A stretch of 64,000 nt of DNA from Laetiporus sulphureus 93-53 (GCF_001632365.1 NW_024468558.1:124285-188284), one strand, 5' to 3'. Shown: positions 28,591 to 45,719, counted from the first letter of the stretch. Program-made: numbers and translations. The notes: generated from the letters alone by a model not told the origin.

Positions 28591-31500
28591 ATGACCGTTC
28601 CTGACCCTCCATGGAAGCAGAAGAGTACGTGCTTGTGTCATTTTCCGCGACAACACAGTACCTACAGGCGTCCTAGCTCGTCCATGTCCGTTCTATTCAC
28701 AAGGACGCTGTCTTTTTGCGGACTCGTGCAACTTCCTGCATACCGCCAAGGCGCACCCATCTGAAGGTGTCATTGTCGCTGCGACAGAGTCTCCACTACC
28801 CTCACCGCCTCCGACGCCTATACTTCGTAAACGACGTCAAGGCATGACTCCCAAACTCGTGCGTTTCCGTTCTCCTCCTCGGTCGCCCAGAATGTCCAGC
28901 TTATTGCTGGCTCTGGGTGATGCAATTCAGCAAGACGGGGATGAAGAGTTCATCGAAGACTCTGAAAGTGATGATGAGGACCTCCTCACTGCTATTGTGC
29001 AGACCGTTACAGGCTCAGCCATTCTAGTGGAGGAACCCGGAGAACTTGTGTCGTCCGAGGTCGCTCGTACGCATGGATCTAGGTCTGGCTCGCTTGCTTC
29101 TCTCGGGGACGCTACCGTTATGCAGAGATCAATCCCTCTTGCTGAGGAACCCGCTGTGTTGAAAGGTGCCTCCGTAACCACCATCGCTCCCCACGTAGCG
29201 GATTCGCGTGACTTTGCATCGGCCTCCATAGGATCTGCATACTCCAAGGAGAACGGAAGGAGAAGCTCTATCTTTGTACACCTTACCAAACGAGACGCTT
29301 CCACCGAGTACGAAGGTTCGTCGAGTGCTAATCAAAACGCTCTTGACGACGAGGCTGCCGGTTTGGTTGGCGAATCGACTGTTATTCAGAAGCCAGTTCC
29401 TGTGATAGATGAAAGCGCCGGATCATCAGACTCTATTGAGTTTCGCTCTTCCTTCCACCAGGATGGCTTAATTCAAGCTACAGCGTCCCCACGTGTAGAT
29501 ACTCCTCGCAAGGACCACCGTTTTACTGGGTCTCAAGCATCCTCTGTTGGACAATGCAATGCTGACATTGGCGTTGCTACACCTCGCCTTAGCTGCATAC
29601 TTGCTCTTGGTGGTACCAGAGCTAGTGTTACTGCCGCTAGTGTGAAGTCGGAGGCAAATCTCAAGGCGAATCCGGACGGAGGGTCTATCAAGCAGTCGCA
29701 TGACTATGAAGAGTCTCTGCCGCTCCCGTCGGGTTTGCTTTCCCCGATCGAGATCACTGCTACACCTCCCATTGAGCTCCCACCTGCTGCATCCTCTGCT
29801 TCATATATGCACGAGCAGCGAGAGTCAGTGCAGAGCACATTTCCGGTCGGCTCAGACAATGAAGACGAACGCATCATGCCATCCACCTTCCGCACATCGC
29901 CGCCGCGCAGCCCGCGACGTGTGTCGATGCTCTCGACACTCTCGTCACGGTCTGGCTCAACTACTGACCGTATAAGCCCGAGCATGGGCTTGCGCTCCTC
30001 ATTGTCAAGGCCGACTTTGACGTCGAGGAGTGAAAGATCCGTGATCGCAGATGAAATCTCGCCAAGCCAGTTCCAGGATGCGGATTCGCTCTCGGGCCGA
30101 CGTTCGAGTGCTAGTCGTGATTCTATGGCCTTGGCATCGCCCGTGTTGAATGAGTCTGAGGCGGAATACACTAGTGCAGACGTACGCGAGCTTTCATCTG
30201 TAATTTTCGGAGCATCTCCCGCGTTATCTGAGGCGTCACCAGTGGTCATTGTCTCCACCGACACGGACAGGGATGTTCGCCAAAGTCCTATTCGCCGGAC
30301 TGTCATCGATGCTCCGCTGCTAGGTAACATAACCTCTGCTACTTCCTCAGGCTACTCCCGGACGCCTGCAAACGAACCGATGCAGGCGTCCGTGGGCATA
30401 GCTGCTCACATCAGCGTGGTGCCTGGCCTTGGCTCATTCACTCTTGACAGCATAGAGGAGGATGCTTCAGAAGTGCAATCAGTCTACGACCGGTACGCAA
30501 GCTCGTCTGTCTCCGGCCGAGAGGAGGATAGCGTCTCGGGATCGTGTTCTTCTCACGAGATTCATGGTTCCGTTCTTGCGAGCGTGCTTTCATCTACCAT
30601 GTCTTCCAGCCACTTTCCGAGCGATCTCTCTGGTGAAGCCCGCCGTCGAGCTCTTCCCAGGCTTGCGACGGAACCCACTCTCCTCGATACACGTGGACGC
30701 TCTCTGCCAGCCCTGTCAACTCCAGCAGGCCAGTCGCTCCCACAATCCAGCTATCATGCGCCTCATCATGAAGAGCCTCCGCGTACGTTAACCACCGAAA
30801 AAATGGGCAAGTCGCCCGAACGCTCACCACCGGATATGCACAATCCGTGGTCGCGTCCTGAATCTAGGACTGCGAGTACTCAGGATTCGTCGCGGGACAG
30901 TCTTTTCGGGGATAGAGGTAGCGAGTGGGCAAATCGCACGTCAACGAAAGTGCCGTTTGGATGGAGGCAGAGCGTGGATAGGGTTGCGGCTGGACAACGC
31001 ATCAATAACGTGACAATCAGGAGGACGACCTCGCTTAAAGACTTCGGGACTCCCGGGACAGTCAGGCCGAGACCGCCTGTGCTGGTGGGGTTCAGTCCCA
31101 AGCCATATGGTTCATTGCAACTCCATGATCAGCAGCTGTCTTCCCCAGAGGAATCTCGTAAATTGCGGCCCCTGCACTTGGTGAGTCGCTTAGCATGCGG
31201 TCAAGAGCACATGGATGATCTTGCGATCTATAGTCTATGGCTGTCAGCAACTCTGCATCACCTTCTGCACTATCATCTACATTTACTTCAGTATCTAGCA
31301 ATCCTCCACCTCTTACTTCTGCAACAACTGGTACGTGCATCTCTTGCGTTCCACATTAGTATGTCATTGCTTACATGTGATGGCAGCATATACACCTGCA
31401 TCGCCCACTGTATCATCAGAATATTCATTATCTAATAATCCACTGGTGAGCCGTCCTTCAGAAATCCCCATTCACCGATTGTCAATCACGCAACATTTGC

Positions 31501-33352
31501 AGCTATCAACTCGTCGTTCAAGTCTCACAGCATCCCGGAACCATACCCTAAATATAGTGCCCAGCATTTCTCCTGCTTTGAGCTTACCTTCCGATCCTTT
31601 GTCGCAACACACTCCTTACTCTGTTCCCGCTGTGGCACGTGCAACACCTTCGTGGCGCCGTCGAAGCTCTAGATTTTCAAGTATCTCTTCCCTCCGGTAC
31701 TCGCACATCGATGGATTACATCGCTCTGAAAGCAGGGCCTCCGAGCCTGCCGTGCTGTACGAGGCAGACGAGGACGCTGAACTGGCTATCGATCAGTACG
31801 GTGGTGCAGTCACAAGGTCGTCGTCCTCTCTCGCGTCTGTCATGCTCAGCCCCCCTTCCCCGCCTCATGCAATTGCCACACCACGTCCGACGTTGATGTT
31901 TGCTCTCGCGAGCGACAACGTCGAAGAGGTGCGACGGGTGCTCGAAAGCGGAGAGGCAACACCGAATGACATTGTTGGACCCCAGTCGGCACTCGCGTTT
32001 ACGTTGACATCTAATCAGTTGAAGCACAGGATGGAAATGGTCAAGCTTCTACTTGCATACGGAGCTGATCCGTCCTCTCTCAGAAATATCTTGCCGTCTG
32101 GTCCAGAAGCCACTTCGCCATCGAAGCTTGTAGAGGGGTTGGACCCGGCCACCAGATATTATGTCAAGCGTGCAGAAGCACCTCAGACCAGGCGTGCCTC
32201 GGCGTTGATTCATCGGTCGTTCTTCCGTCCTCTGGCAAGAGTTCGGTATGACCTCATCGGGCAGGACCGTGCCTTGGAACAACTGTTCCGTGTGCTAAGC
32301 ATGCCGTCAATGGCCCCGATCGTCGTCCTCCTGTGCGGTACGTACTAAGTAGCGTTCTTAGAGGCTTTGCTGATGCAGCGTATACAGGACCCAGCGGGCA
32401 CGGGAAGAGCTTGCTGGCGCGTAAATGTAAGTGCTTGCTTATTACTATGGACCTGTCAGCTTACTGACGCGTACATCTCCAGTCGGTTCTCTCCTCGACG
32501 TTCCTACGCATACTGTAAATATGACTACCCTACGTTCTACGCATGATATCTGGCGTAGCTACTCGATGAGCCCCTATGAGGTAAGTAATGTATAAAATCC
32601 GTGCATTTCTCATTTCGCTCACCGTGTCGCAGGAACTTTCGACATGTACACTTGCTGACTTCTTGGTTGCCAATGAGGGCAAACGTTGTGTTGTTGTCCT
32701 CGACGTGAGTACCCATAATGTCAATATGTATACAGGCTCACAGTTCTTCTGCAGGAAATTGAAAAGGCGGAAGATGAGAAGTATTTATCATCGTTGCTTA
32801 TGCCTTGGGAGCTTGGTACGTTTGTAACGCCCGTTGTGCAGAGAAGCACGCTGACGGTTGTGATGCAGGTCGGTGTTCGTTCGAGGCTGGTCACCGCCAC
32901 GTCGACGTCTCTAAGGTTATTTGGTTGGGTACTTCCAACATTGGCCACGATTTCGTGTTCGAGCACCAGAGCAAACGCGCTGATCCAGAGTCTGCTGTGA
33001 CGCGAGAGGAATACGTCGATCTCATGACGGCCTTGCGTCCTCACGTATCCGAAAAGCTAGGAGTGCGTGCATGCCGGTCTAATCCAGCATTTCCGCTAAT
33101 TCATGCTCACTCCGGCAGGCATCGTTGCTCTCTCGTGTGACTACGGTTCTTCCCTTCGTCCCGTTCACTGCAGACGAGAAGATGGCCATAGCTTCGGAGG
33201 CTCTTCAGTCCTTGACTGTGGAGAACGAGCAGGTGCTGCCTCCCGCCACGGTAGAGATGATTGTGCGCAAATCTCTGGAGACACATCTTCCGGCCGAGGG
33301 CGCTAGATCTCTTTATCGTGCTGTATCAACCCTACTATTGGATACTATCTAA
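28591..33352 (+). CDS. CCCH zinc finger - ankyrin - Clp/Hsp100-type AAA+ protein
   Basis: Start at 28591 with exon 28591-28624, then intron 28625-28667 (43 nt). Exon 2 opens with a CCCH finger, CPFYSQGRCLFADSCNFLH (C-x7-C-x5-C-x3-H). It runs to 31180 as a long Ser/Pro-rich disordered region. Further exons start at about 31234, 31387, 32388, 32483, 32633, 32755, 32869 and 33119. The 31387 exon has ankyrin-like repeats (TLMFALASDNVEEVRRVLE; HRMEMVKLLLAYGADPSSL). The AAA+ module follows: Walker A GPSGHGKS (split by the intron before 32388), Walker B VVVLDEIEKAEDE, sensor-1 WLGTSNIG, Arg in LLSRVTTVLPF, sensor-2 EGARSLYRAV. Ankyrin plus one Clp-type AAA+ recalls animal CLPB (Skd3), a disaggregase, but no mitochondrial targeting is evident here. 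An RNA-binding finger on a disaggregase-like ATPase is unusual. Confidence 0.8.
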
Positions 33353-34014
33353 GAACGGATGTAATTCTCCCCTTACCATGTCAGCATCTCAATGCATAGA
33401 GATGATTCTGCACGTCTGATCCCGTAAGATGATAGGCTCGATCTATGGGTGTTCTTGTTGGTACGTCGGCATACCCATTATAAGCTGATCGCGTTCTACT
33501 AGTCAGCTCTTGAACATTTTTTTTCAAAAGTAACGGCAGGTCGTTTTTCTCGATGCGTCGATGTTGACTTTCCGAACAAACTTCCCCGACCTTCATCTCA
33601 CTGTGACGTAGCTGATGACTACCTTAGCGCCTCTAAATCTCTATGAATAGAGACATACGTATATATTGAGCTTCTGAAACATGTGTAAGAGCATGAGAGT
33701 TAACGTTCATCTGGAAGAAGTTGATGTCTCGGAAGATTGGTATGGTGGCGGAAGCAATGCGTCAAAAAAGTGACTGACATTACGAACTACTGTAATTAAA
33801 TGCCCATGATCTATCATACAATTAGAATATCAGAACAGGAGTCTAATATACGTCATGGAGTATAATCTAAGGAGTCTAGAGTATTGTCTAGTGAATGCGC
33901 TGGTTAGTGCACCATAATCAGCGTAGAACGTCAGCAACAAGAAAGTGGACCGGCACTACTTGGCATGAATCTGATAAAAGCACAGCGAAACGAAACTGAG
34001 GAGTGGCCGCCACT
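33353..34014. other. Intergenic between convergent genes
   Basis: AT-rich 3' flanks of the AAA+ and terpene synthase genes. Nothing coding seen. Confidence 0.4.
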
Positions 34015-35451
34015 TTACGCCTTCACTTTCCTGGGAAGCAACTTGACGATACGGTGCTCCTTGATCTCCGGGCCCAGTTTGCCGAAATAGCGCTCCGTCA
34101 TGAAGCTCCAATGCAACGAGCCAACCATCCAATCCTGCAACCCTTTGACGTAAAGCGCGACCTCCGTGTCAACCTCCGGGCCCCACGATGGCAGCCGTTC
34201 CTGGTTCTGCACAAACGTGTCCATGGTCTGTTTGCACAAGTCACCGACGAAGTCGACAGCGGCTTGTACACTCATTCCGTAATGCGCCATAAGAATAGCG
34301 ACCATCTGAAGAGGGCGTAGTTTAGATACAAGAGGATTTTATTCTACGGTTTTAGACGTACATTGTGCGTGTCACCTCTAGCTTGTTCAACGTTGTAGGA
34401 GAATATGTCCTGAGAAACACGAGTTAGCGCCACGTACAGAGGATGGAGCAGTATGAAAGGAAGCGGCGAATATTTGCTGATATGTATAGTGGGCGGTCCT
34501 ATCTATGGGTGGTCGAGGGAAAGAAAGGTACTGGAAGACGCACATTACTCCATCTATAGATGCCATAAGTTTATATGAAGTTATCGCAAGCGGGGACTGA
34601 CGCACGTTACCAGATCATTGGCAGCTTGATTAAGTGCCCTCAATGTGGGATGATCCGCGACGAAGTCCGGTAGATCAAGTCCCATCGCGTACTCAATGAG
34701 GTCAAACGAAGGTTTACATCCGCTTGTATCTCGACGCATCTATGACAACAACACATAAGAGGTTAAGCTCTGCCACCGATCAGTACGCGGCGAGAGAACC
34801 TACAGCGATATATGATTCAAGATCAGGGATTTTATCAGAGTGCCGGTCGCTGGCCTGTTGCTGGACAGCAGCAAAGAACAGCCCCATGTTCTCTTTGAAG
34901 CGTGCCTGGGGCCCTGCCTTCGCGTCTTTTATGCAACGAGACCAAAAGCTTCGCGCAGGTCATCGTTGGTCATTTAAAGACGGTGAAGAAAAATTCTCGA
35001 TAGCTCACTCTCTCGTCAGTTTGGCGACACTGGGCTCTTTGAGTGGATGCTCCTTCCCGGGTTGATGCGTCGGCATATACCGCTCCGGAAACCACAGTGC
35101 ATTCATAACAATATCCGCTAGTTGTTCCGTGCCTTGAATGGCCATTTCGTCGGAGATATTGTCCAGATGAAAGAGGTAAACCAGAAAGTCGGCGACGATT
35201 CGGAAGCGCTCTTCATCTGCATCGGGGTAGCAATGAGCTGTGATCATCCCGCACTTGAGAGCATAGAGGGCGGTGCGCTTCTTCGGCGACAGCCCAGGGC
35301 AGTTTGTGTCTAGCCACCGATCGGATGCAGCAGCGACCGCCTCAGCTTTTGGATGGCGACGAAGAGGGAAGGAACAGCATGAGATCAGGTCGGGAAGTAT
35401 AAAACAGTCTGAAGTATCGGCGGAAGGGTAGATGGTTCGTGCAACGACCAT
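34015..35451 (-). CDS. Sesquiterpene synthase (class I terpene cyclase)
   Basis: Six exons on the minus strand: 35451-35009, 34948-34804, 34739-34606, 34553-34544 (10 nt), 34409-34362, 34305-34015; 356 aa, normal for basidiomycete sesquiterpene synthases. The first metal-binding motif is HLDNISDE (D97NxxD101, a DDxxD variant). The second, NDIFSYNVE (NSE motif), only appears when the 10-nt microexon is included. TERYFG near the C-terminus is the conserved Arg-Tyr pair. It should cyclise farnesyl diphosphate in the cytosol using Mg2+; the product cannot be told from sequence. All junctions are GT-AG and in phase, and no lesion is seen. No P450 or other tailoring gene is adjacent, so a biosynthetic cluster is not evident here. 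Confidence 0.88.
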
Positions 35452-36492
35452 GATGAACTAGAACGTGGTGTAAGATGTGACGGAAAGTCTGAAGAGTGAC
35501 CTTCCTGCTTACTTGTGAGATTTAAATAGCCCCAGTGTCGGCCACGACAAGACGGACGCACCGAGAGAAGATCTAACCGCCCTGCGACGACCGGGATCTG
35601 TCTCAAGCTGAAACAAAGACTCATCAGCCAAGAGTCACGGGGAGAAATATCCTTCGAGGAAACCATCATCGACATTGTTAGTTGACCGAGGTCGCGGGCC
35701 GTGTCGCTTGCGTTAGCTGCATAGCTGGGCTCCCAAGCTTCGTACTATCGAGACCTCATGGTAAGTCAATCTGGTGAGATTGGCGAAAAGATTCACAAAG
35801 ATAAAGGGTGCTTAGTTACCTCTCCAGATATGTTGGCCTCGAGATTTACAGAATGCGCCGGATTGAAGAACAATCCGGGGGCTAGATATGGTCGTTTCCG
35901 TGCTTCTTGCATTGTGGCATCAATTCTTGGCACAGAAAGCGGCCACAGTCAGATGTGGGAGGATCAGCGGAGAACTGACGGTAATTCAGATCCGATATTG
36001 CTTAACATTGTCATTCGCGTTGGCATCAGTGCGATAATATTTTGCGCTTGTCCATCCAATTGTCTTGCGCCTTGTTTCGAGTCTCGCGACAGCCTCGTCT
36101 GTGAGTGCCGGATCATGAGCGAGAACACGCGCCTGCAGAGTTCTCACGTCATCCACGCTCGCGGCAACGGCGAACCTTCTCAAGACGTACCGACAAGTTC
36201 ATAGTTGTGAATACTGCGCGCGAGACTGTTAGTTCTCAAGAGTAATCTATGTTACGAAGCATCGCGAGGGTCGGCGAGGCGGGTTCTCATCAAATCTTTA
36301 CTCTTCTGAGAGACGTCAAAGCTATGGGCACCTCATTTCCATGATACACAGTATGAAACCATCGAAATCCATAATCACACCTATCGGCTAACACCTGCTG
36401 CTCGTATCAGTCGGCTATACGTTCATGATGATCTTAGCAGGTAGCCATGGTGAAAGTGATAGACTGAACGACAGCAATGGTATCGCGTTGGA
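35452..36492. other. Intergenic; one weak ORF
   Basis: Upstream of the terpene synthase and 3' of the F-box/WD40 gene. A 65-codon minus-strand frame (35986-36183, starting MRRFAVAASVDDVR) looks mildly coding-like but has no recognised family. Confidence 0.35.
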
Positions 36493-38628
36493 TCAAAACT
36501 CGATAAACGAAATATCGATGCCATGAGAAAAGTCCCATATGCAAATCTTCTGTCGACCGCTCAACGAAACAATTCAAAGAACGGGACGATGTGAGGACTT
36601 ACCTGGTCCTCACCGCACGAAACAATCTACGGAGATCTCATTATTGTTGGGAAGCAACGCGAACACGCATGAAACACCAACCTTGGCTGCATCGCAGGCT
36701 ACACAGAATATCCTCCCAGTGTGTCCGCCAGCAAGGTCTACTATCAGCGCGCCTGTTTTACGGTCCCAAACCTGTTGAAACGATACAGATTAATGGAACG
36801 CGGATCAGATGACAAATGAGCAGAGGCGACCTTGACAGTGTGATCGTAGCTCCCACTGACAACTATGTCGTCACTGAGCGCAACACTCCTCACTAAATCT
36901 TCGTGTGCACGAAGCCGAGTTCTTCCACGTCTGCTCTCTCCATTGGAGATGGTCCTTCCGTCGACACTAGACGCTTCCGTGCCTCCAGCCCTGGCAAGAC
37001 CCCGGTGTGCAGCACATGCACTGGCAGACGTTGACCACCCATTGGACGTTGTGATATCGATCAAGCACAGGTGTCTATCTGAAGAGCCGGACAGAACAAA
37101 AGGAGGCCTGAAATCTATAGTCGCGATGCTGGAACGCTACATATCAGACGACCTATCGACGCCTCAGCAGTGCCTTCACTTACCCTCTATCATGATGGTC
37201 TTCATACGTTCGTAGCAGGGCGCCAGTCTTTGCGTCCCGCAGCCTGAGCGACCGGTCTCCGGAGGCTGAGATGATGTGTGCTGAAGAAATGGCAACAGAG
37301 TTCACGGCTGCGCGATGATCGTAGAACACGTGTTCCGGCCTGAAATCTGGCAGTAGATACGTCCTCACGGTTTGATCTGGAGGGAGAGACGGGTCATCTG
37401 TTAAGCTGTTTTTGCATGCCAGAGATGTTGTACATACCTTTGGAGCAGGAAATGAGTCGTGTCTCATCAAAGCGCACGCATAGCACGCTGTCCAAATGAT
37501 CTTCAATGACCTTCAACTCTGAGTCGTTCCGAAGATCCCAGATTACGACCCGACAATCGCTGCCTCCGCTGGCAAGCAGGTCATCGCGAACACACAGACT
37601 TAAGACACTGCTCTCATGGACGCGTTCGAGTACGCGCGTCACCTTTCCCGACGCAAGGTGCCACTCTCGGATGGAACGATCCTTAGAACCCGTGAACAGG
37701 ACCTGCTCGCCAGATTCCGGATACGTGTACAGTTGAAGACAGTAGATGGTACTGGAATGTTTGTTTGGCGACCCGTGTTGAAGGTCGGATAGGTTGTACG
37801 AGCCAGATAGCACGCGATGCTGCAGCTTCAGATGCGTCCTATGGAGAAGTTTATAGTCCGGGATGGCGTCGAGAAGGAACTCTGAGGACACCGCCTGAAA
37901 ATGCGGGACGGAGCCATTGCAACGGGATAGTTCAGCTGAGAGGGACATATCGCGTCCTACGGTGGCTGGAGCTGCAGAAGGCAATTGAAGACAGGAGGGC
38001 ACTGTTGACGGCTGTCCCAAATAATCAAGGAGCTCTTGAGATTCAAAGTTTCCAGAGCCCTCATCGTCACCCATCCCCTCGTCGTCGTCATCTCCCAGAA
38101 CACGCTCTGCGACAAACTCGCGTTCATTCGTCTGTCGTTGTCCGCCCAAAGGTGTCCGCCAGCGCCACCCACGAGCCAGACATAGATGTCGCCAGAGCGA
38201 CTGGTCATCTGCAAGCGCACGCCACCTTCGACTCACCAGCGAACAGGTTAGAAGGGCCTCGCAGGGCAGATAGGATAGTACCTGTAGAGCTACTTCGTCC
38301 GGGAGCAGCTAAGCCATAATGTAACGATCAGCACCCATATGTGACGAGACCTGACACAGCGTACTCCAAGGACATCAAGTCGCAGCAAAGGCTCGATGCG
38401 GCATTGTAAAGATGCGATGTTTGGCCTAGGCAGCGATGCTATGACTGCAAATGCCAGCTCTGATGGCCGCCGGTCAGCGATATGTGGGGATCAGTCATTG
38501 ATCGACAAACCTTCCCTCTCCTGCGCAGATGCTGCGTTGATGAGACCGTACTGGCTAAGGAGGTTGTAGGATTTGGTCACAGCACTTCCATCATAACATT
38601 CGAATTCGCTCAACGTATCGCTAGCCAT
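36493..38628 (-). CDS. F-box/WD40-repeat protein (SCF substrate receptor)
   Basis: Start ATG at 38628 (ASDTLSEFECYDGSAV...). Exon 1 ends before an intron near 38465-38513. The F-box follows as LLPDEVALQVLSYLPCEALLTCSLVSRRWRALA (about 38195-38295). WD40 repeats come next: TGSKDRSIREWHL, ASGGSDCRVVIWDL, SASGDRSLRLRDAKTGALL, SGSYDHTVKVWDRKTGALI, and the final IVSCGEDQKICIWDFSHGIDISFIEF ending at 36493. At least five further introns separate them (for example near 37410-37430, 36770-36830 and 36630-36690). Like Met30/Cdc4-type proteins, it would select substrates for ubiquitination by SCF. It is divergent from the SNF2 gene with a very short shared 5' region. Exact exon borders in the 3' half are approximate. 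Confidence 0.82.
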
Positions 38629-38752
38629 GGATGGAGGTTGTGGTAGGAGCTGTGAACGGATTGTGGCGTCCGTGGGTATACGCGCCGCGCGCGATCGTGC
38701 TGCAGACTCCTTGGCCTGTAACTCACCGCAGCACTCGTATCAAACCAAAAAA

Positions 38753-43542
<4,790 letters not shown>

Positions 43543-43977
43543 CAATCACACATTGTATATAACGTGTTCTACTTTACATTGGACCCGTTCGCCATCGTGT
43601 AAAAACGCAGCTGTTGTACGTCGGACATGTACTTCGTAAAAAGTTCGGAGCGTGAAGCGAACAAACAAGAGTTCCCTTGGGAGAAAGAGAACCAAAGCAA
43701 ACAACATCGTATGGGTAATGCGAACAAAGGTATCACTGAAGGCGAATGAATACAAGCCGGACAAATTACAATTATGACGATCATGAACAAGGGCGACGAA
43801 AAGAACGAAATTCAGAAAATAGCGTACAATAGCTCAAGGATAACTTATCGAACGGTAGAAAGTTCTGTAGAAAGTTCATCTGCTTGAACACACTTTGACA
43901 TCTCCGGACACCATCTACAAGAGGCTGAACTATCCTTAGTGCACGCCACGCAGGGGCTATAAAAACTAACATACCAA
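43543..43977. other. Intergenic between convergent genes
   Basis: 3' flanks of the SNF2 and SH3 genes, no coding sequence seen. Confidence 0.4.
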
Positions 43978-45414
43978 TCATTGATAGCGCATTCCAGAAG
44001 CACCCGGGGCAGAAGGAGCTCCATATTGCCGCGTCATCCTTCTGTCAGAGCTGCTGGTATCACCCATGAACGCAATCCGCTCATCGCGACTCCTCATACT
44101 GGCTTGAGGATTCGCTCGCTGGCGCTGCAAGCACTCCTGCGGGACGACACCTTGTTCTCCGCGGAGGTTCGCACAGAGTGCCCAGCCATCATCGTACTCT
44201 GCGAGCACGCGCACCATCTCGCCCGCGTTCACGGCCAGCTCATCAGGCATGCCAGGCAGAAACGCGTTGCGCACGAGCGCAAAGGACACGCTGTTCTCGG
44301 GCGATCGCGCGGGCGTGAGGGAGGCGGGGTATACTAGGGAAGACGGGGCTGCTGGTGGTGCCGAGGGAGCAGCCGACGGCGCAGCATAGTTGGCGTACGG
44401 CGCAACTGCCGGAGGCGGGATTCGCACGGGGTTGCCGTAGGGAACGGGAGGGTTCGAGTTGCCATAGGGCGCCATTGACCCGCTGTTGTACATCATCGAG
44501 GGAGGCTGGGCAACCGACGCAGGATGCAATTGCTGTGCTGCCGTTCTTGGGCTAGGGTTCCCATACGGATTTTGTGGCTGTGGAGGAGCATACAGCCGCA
44601 TCGGCGGCATGGGAGCGTCGGCCGGACCCGTGGGGATACTCCTCGTGGTTGTATTGATGCTCGCATTGCGACTAACAGCGGATGGTGGGGGGTCGGGAGT
44701 AATCGCGGTGGAAGAGACTATTGAGGCACCTGTGCCTGTCTTCTCCGCGGTCCCTGTGTCAGGTCCGGAGTTGCTCTCGACGAGCCAGTCGTTCACACGC
44801 TTCTCTCTACGATGAAGGAATCGTTTTCGAATGATGAAAATGAGCAAAACGATCACAACGGCGCCGCCGCCGACACAAATACCGACTATCGCGCCGGTGG
44901 AAAGTATCTTCGAACCAGACGACGACGAGAGGGACTGAGTCGAAGAGGTCGCTGTATTGCCGGTTGCGGTGGAGGAGCCAGTTGAACTCGCGAACGTGAG
45001 AGGCGTTGAAGTGGAGGACGAACCCGGAGGGGATGAAGTACTTGCTTGCAGAGCCGAAGCACTCGTGATGGAGGCGGTAGAGGCAGAGGACCGGCTCGAC
45101 GCGCTCGAAGAAGAAGACCTGCTCGACGCGGAAGAGCTCAAATTACTGCTGCTGGAAGATGAGGCCGACGATGAACTGGAGGAACTGGTCGTCGAGGACG
45201 AAGTCGTCGAAGAACTCGACGTTATGGTTGATATTATTTTCGACGTGACCACTCTCGTCGAGAGAGTGGTCGAGCCGCTCTTGTCTGTCGTGGTCTCGAC
45301 CTCGGTCGAGAGAGAGGTGACGGTAGTTTTGCTACCGTCGCCATCGTCTCGGAGAAGTAGTGATGGGACGAGCTGCTGGTGTCGAGCCCGCACGGCGGGG
45401 CGCCTCGGACGCAT
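43978..45414 (-). CDS. Single-pass membrane protein with C-terminal SH3 domain
   Basis: 478 open codons. Residues about 30-165 are a Ser/Thr-rich, mucin-like ectodomain. A transmembrane helix follows (GAIVGICVGGGAVVIVLLIFII, about 180-200) with basic stop-transfer residues RKRFLHRREKR. The cytoplasmic tail is Pro-rich (APPQPQNPYG, NPPVPYG), then an SH3 domain (FALVRNAFLPGMPDELAVNAGEMVRVLAEYDDGWALC...GVVPQECL, about 365-420). The layout resembles fungal surface sensors or adaptors such as Fus1/Sho1-like proteins (analogy only). The N-terminus is uncertain: no signal peptide is visible after the ATG at 45414, so one or more 5' exons in 45420-45620, where there is a run of Pro codons, may be missing. 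Confidence 0.72.
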   Translation of the reverse strand: MRPRRPAVRARHQQLVPSLLLRDDGDGSKTTVTSLSTEVETTTDKSGSTTLSTRVVTSKIISTITSSSSTTSSSTTSSSSSSSASSSSSSNLSSSASSRSSSSSASSRSSASTASITSASALQASTSSPPGSSSTSTPLTFASSTGSSTATGNTATSSTQSLSSSSGSKILSTGAIVGICVGGGAVVIVLLIFIIRKRFLHRREKRVNDWLVESNSGPDTGTAEKTGTGASIVSSTAITPDPPPSAVSRNASINTTTRSIPTGPADAPMPPMRLYAPPQPQNPYGNPSPRTAAQQLHPASVAQPPSMMYNSGSMAPYGNSNPPVPYGNPVRIPPPAVAPYANYAAPSAAPSAPPAAPSSLVYPASLTPARSPENSVSFALVRNAFLPGMPDELAVNAGEMVRVLAEYDDGWALCANLRGEQGVVPQECLQRQRANPQASMRSRDERIAFMGDTSSSDRRMTRQYGAPSAPGASGMRYQ

Positions 45415-45660
45415 TCTACCAGAATCTGGATATGAACGTGAGGCAGATCAAGCTAGAGCCATGGGGTACGAGCAGCAAGACGCCTGGAGGAGGAGGAGGA
45501 GGAGGAGGAGGAGGAGTCGCTGTCGACAGAGTCGTGCCCGTCGTCCGCAGGGACTTTATGCTGAGACCGCCGATTTGGTTCGTGGTCATGCACAGAATCA
45601 CAATCACGTGGTCGTGTCACCATGGAGACTTCAAGTTGCGATGTAGTCTACAAACTGAAA

Positions 45661-45714
45661 CGTTTAAACGTTTAGAAAGGAATAAAGACTGACGTCGAGC
45701 AATCGCTCGACGTC
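45661..45714. promoter_or_regulatory. Two palindromes upstream of the SH3 gene
   Basis: CGTTTAAACG (45661-45670) is a perfect 10-bp palindrome, and 45691-45714 is a perfect 10-bp inverted repeat GACGTCGAGC...GCTCGACGTC with a 4-nt loop. The latter contains GACGTC, a CRE/bZIP-type core, twice. A regulatory role is inferred. Confidence 0.35.
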
Positions 45715-45719
45715 GGAAC

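Noticed and set aside
29881..30110. Possible tandem repeat in the Ser/Arg-rich region
   Set aside because: Only compositional bias (SPPRSPRR, RSSLSRPTL); no repeated unit.
28927..30330. Minus-strand ORFs within the AAA+ gene
   Set aside because: Shadows of the Ser-rich disordered exon; no motifs or splice structure.
44957..45646. 229-codon acidic plus-strand ORF
   Set aside because: Antisense to the Ser-rich ectodomain of the SH3 protein; TCG/TCC Ser codons read as GAA/GAG in reverse.
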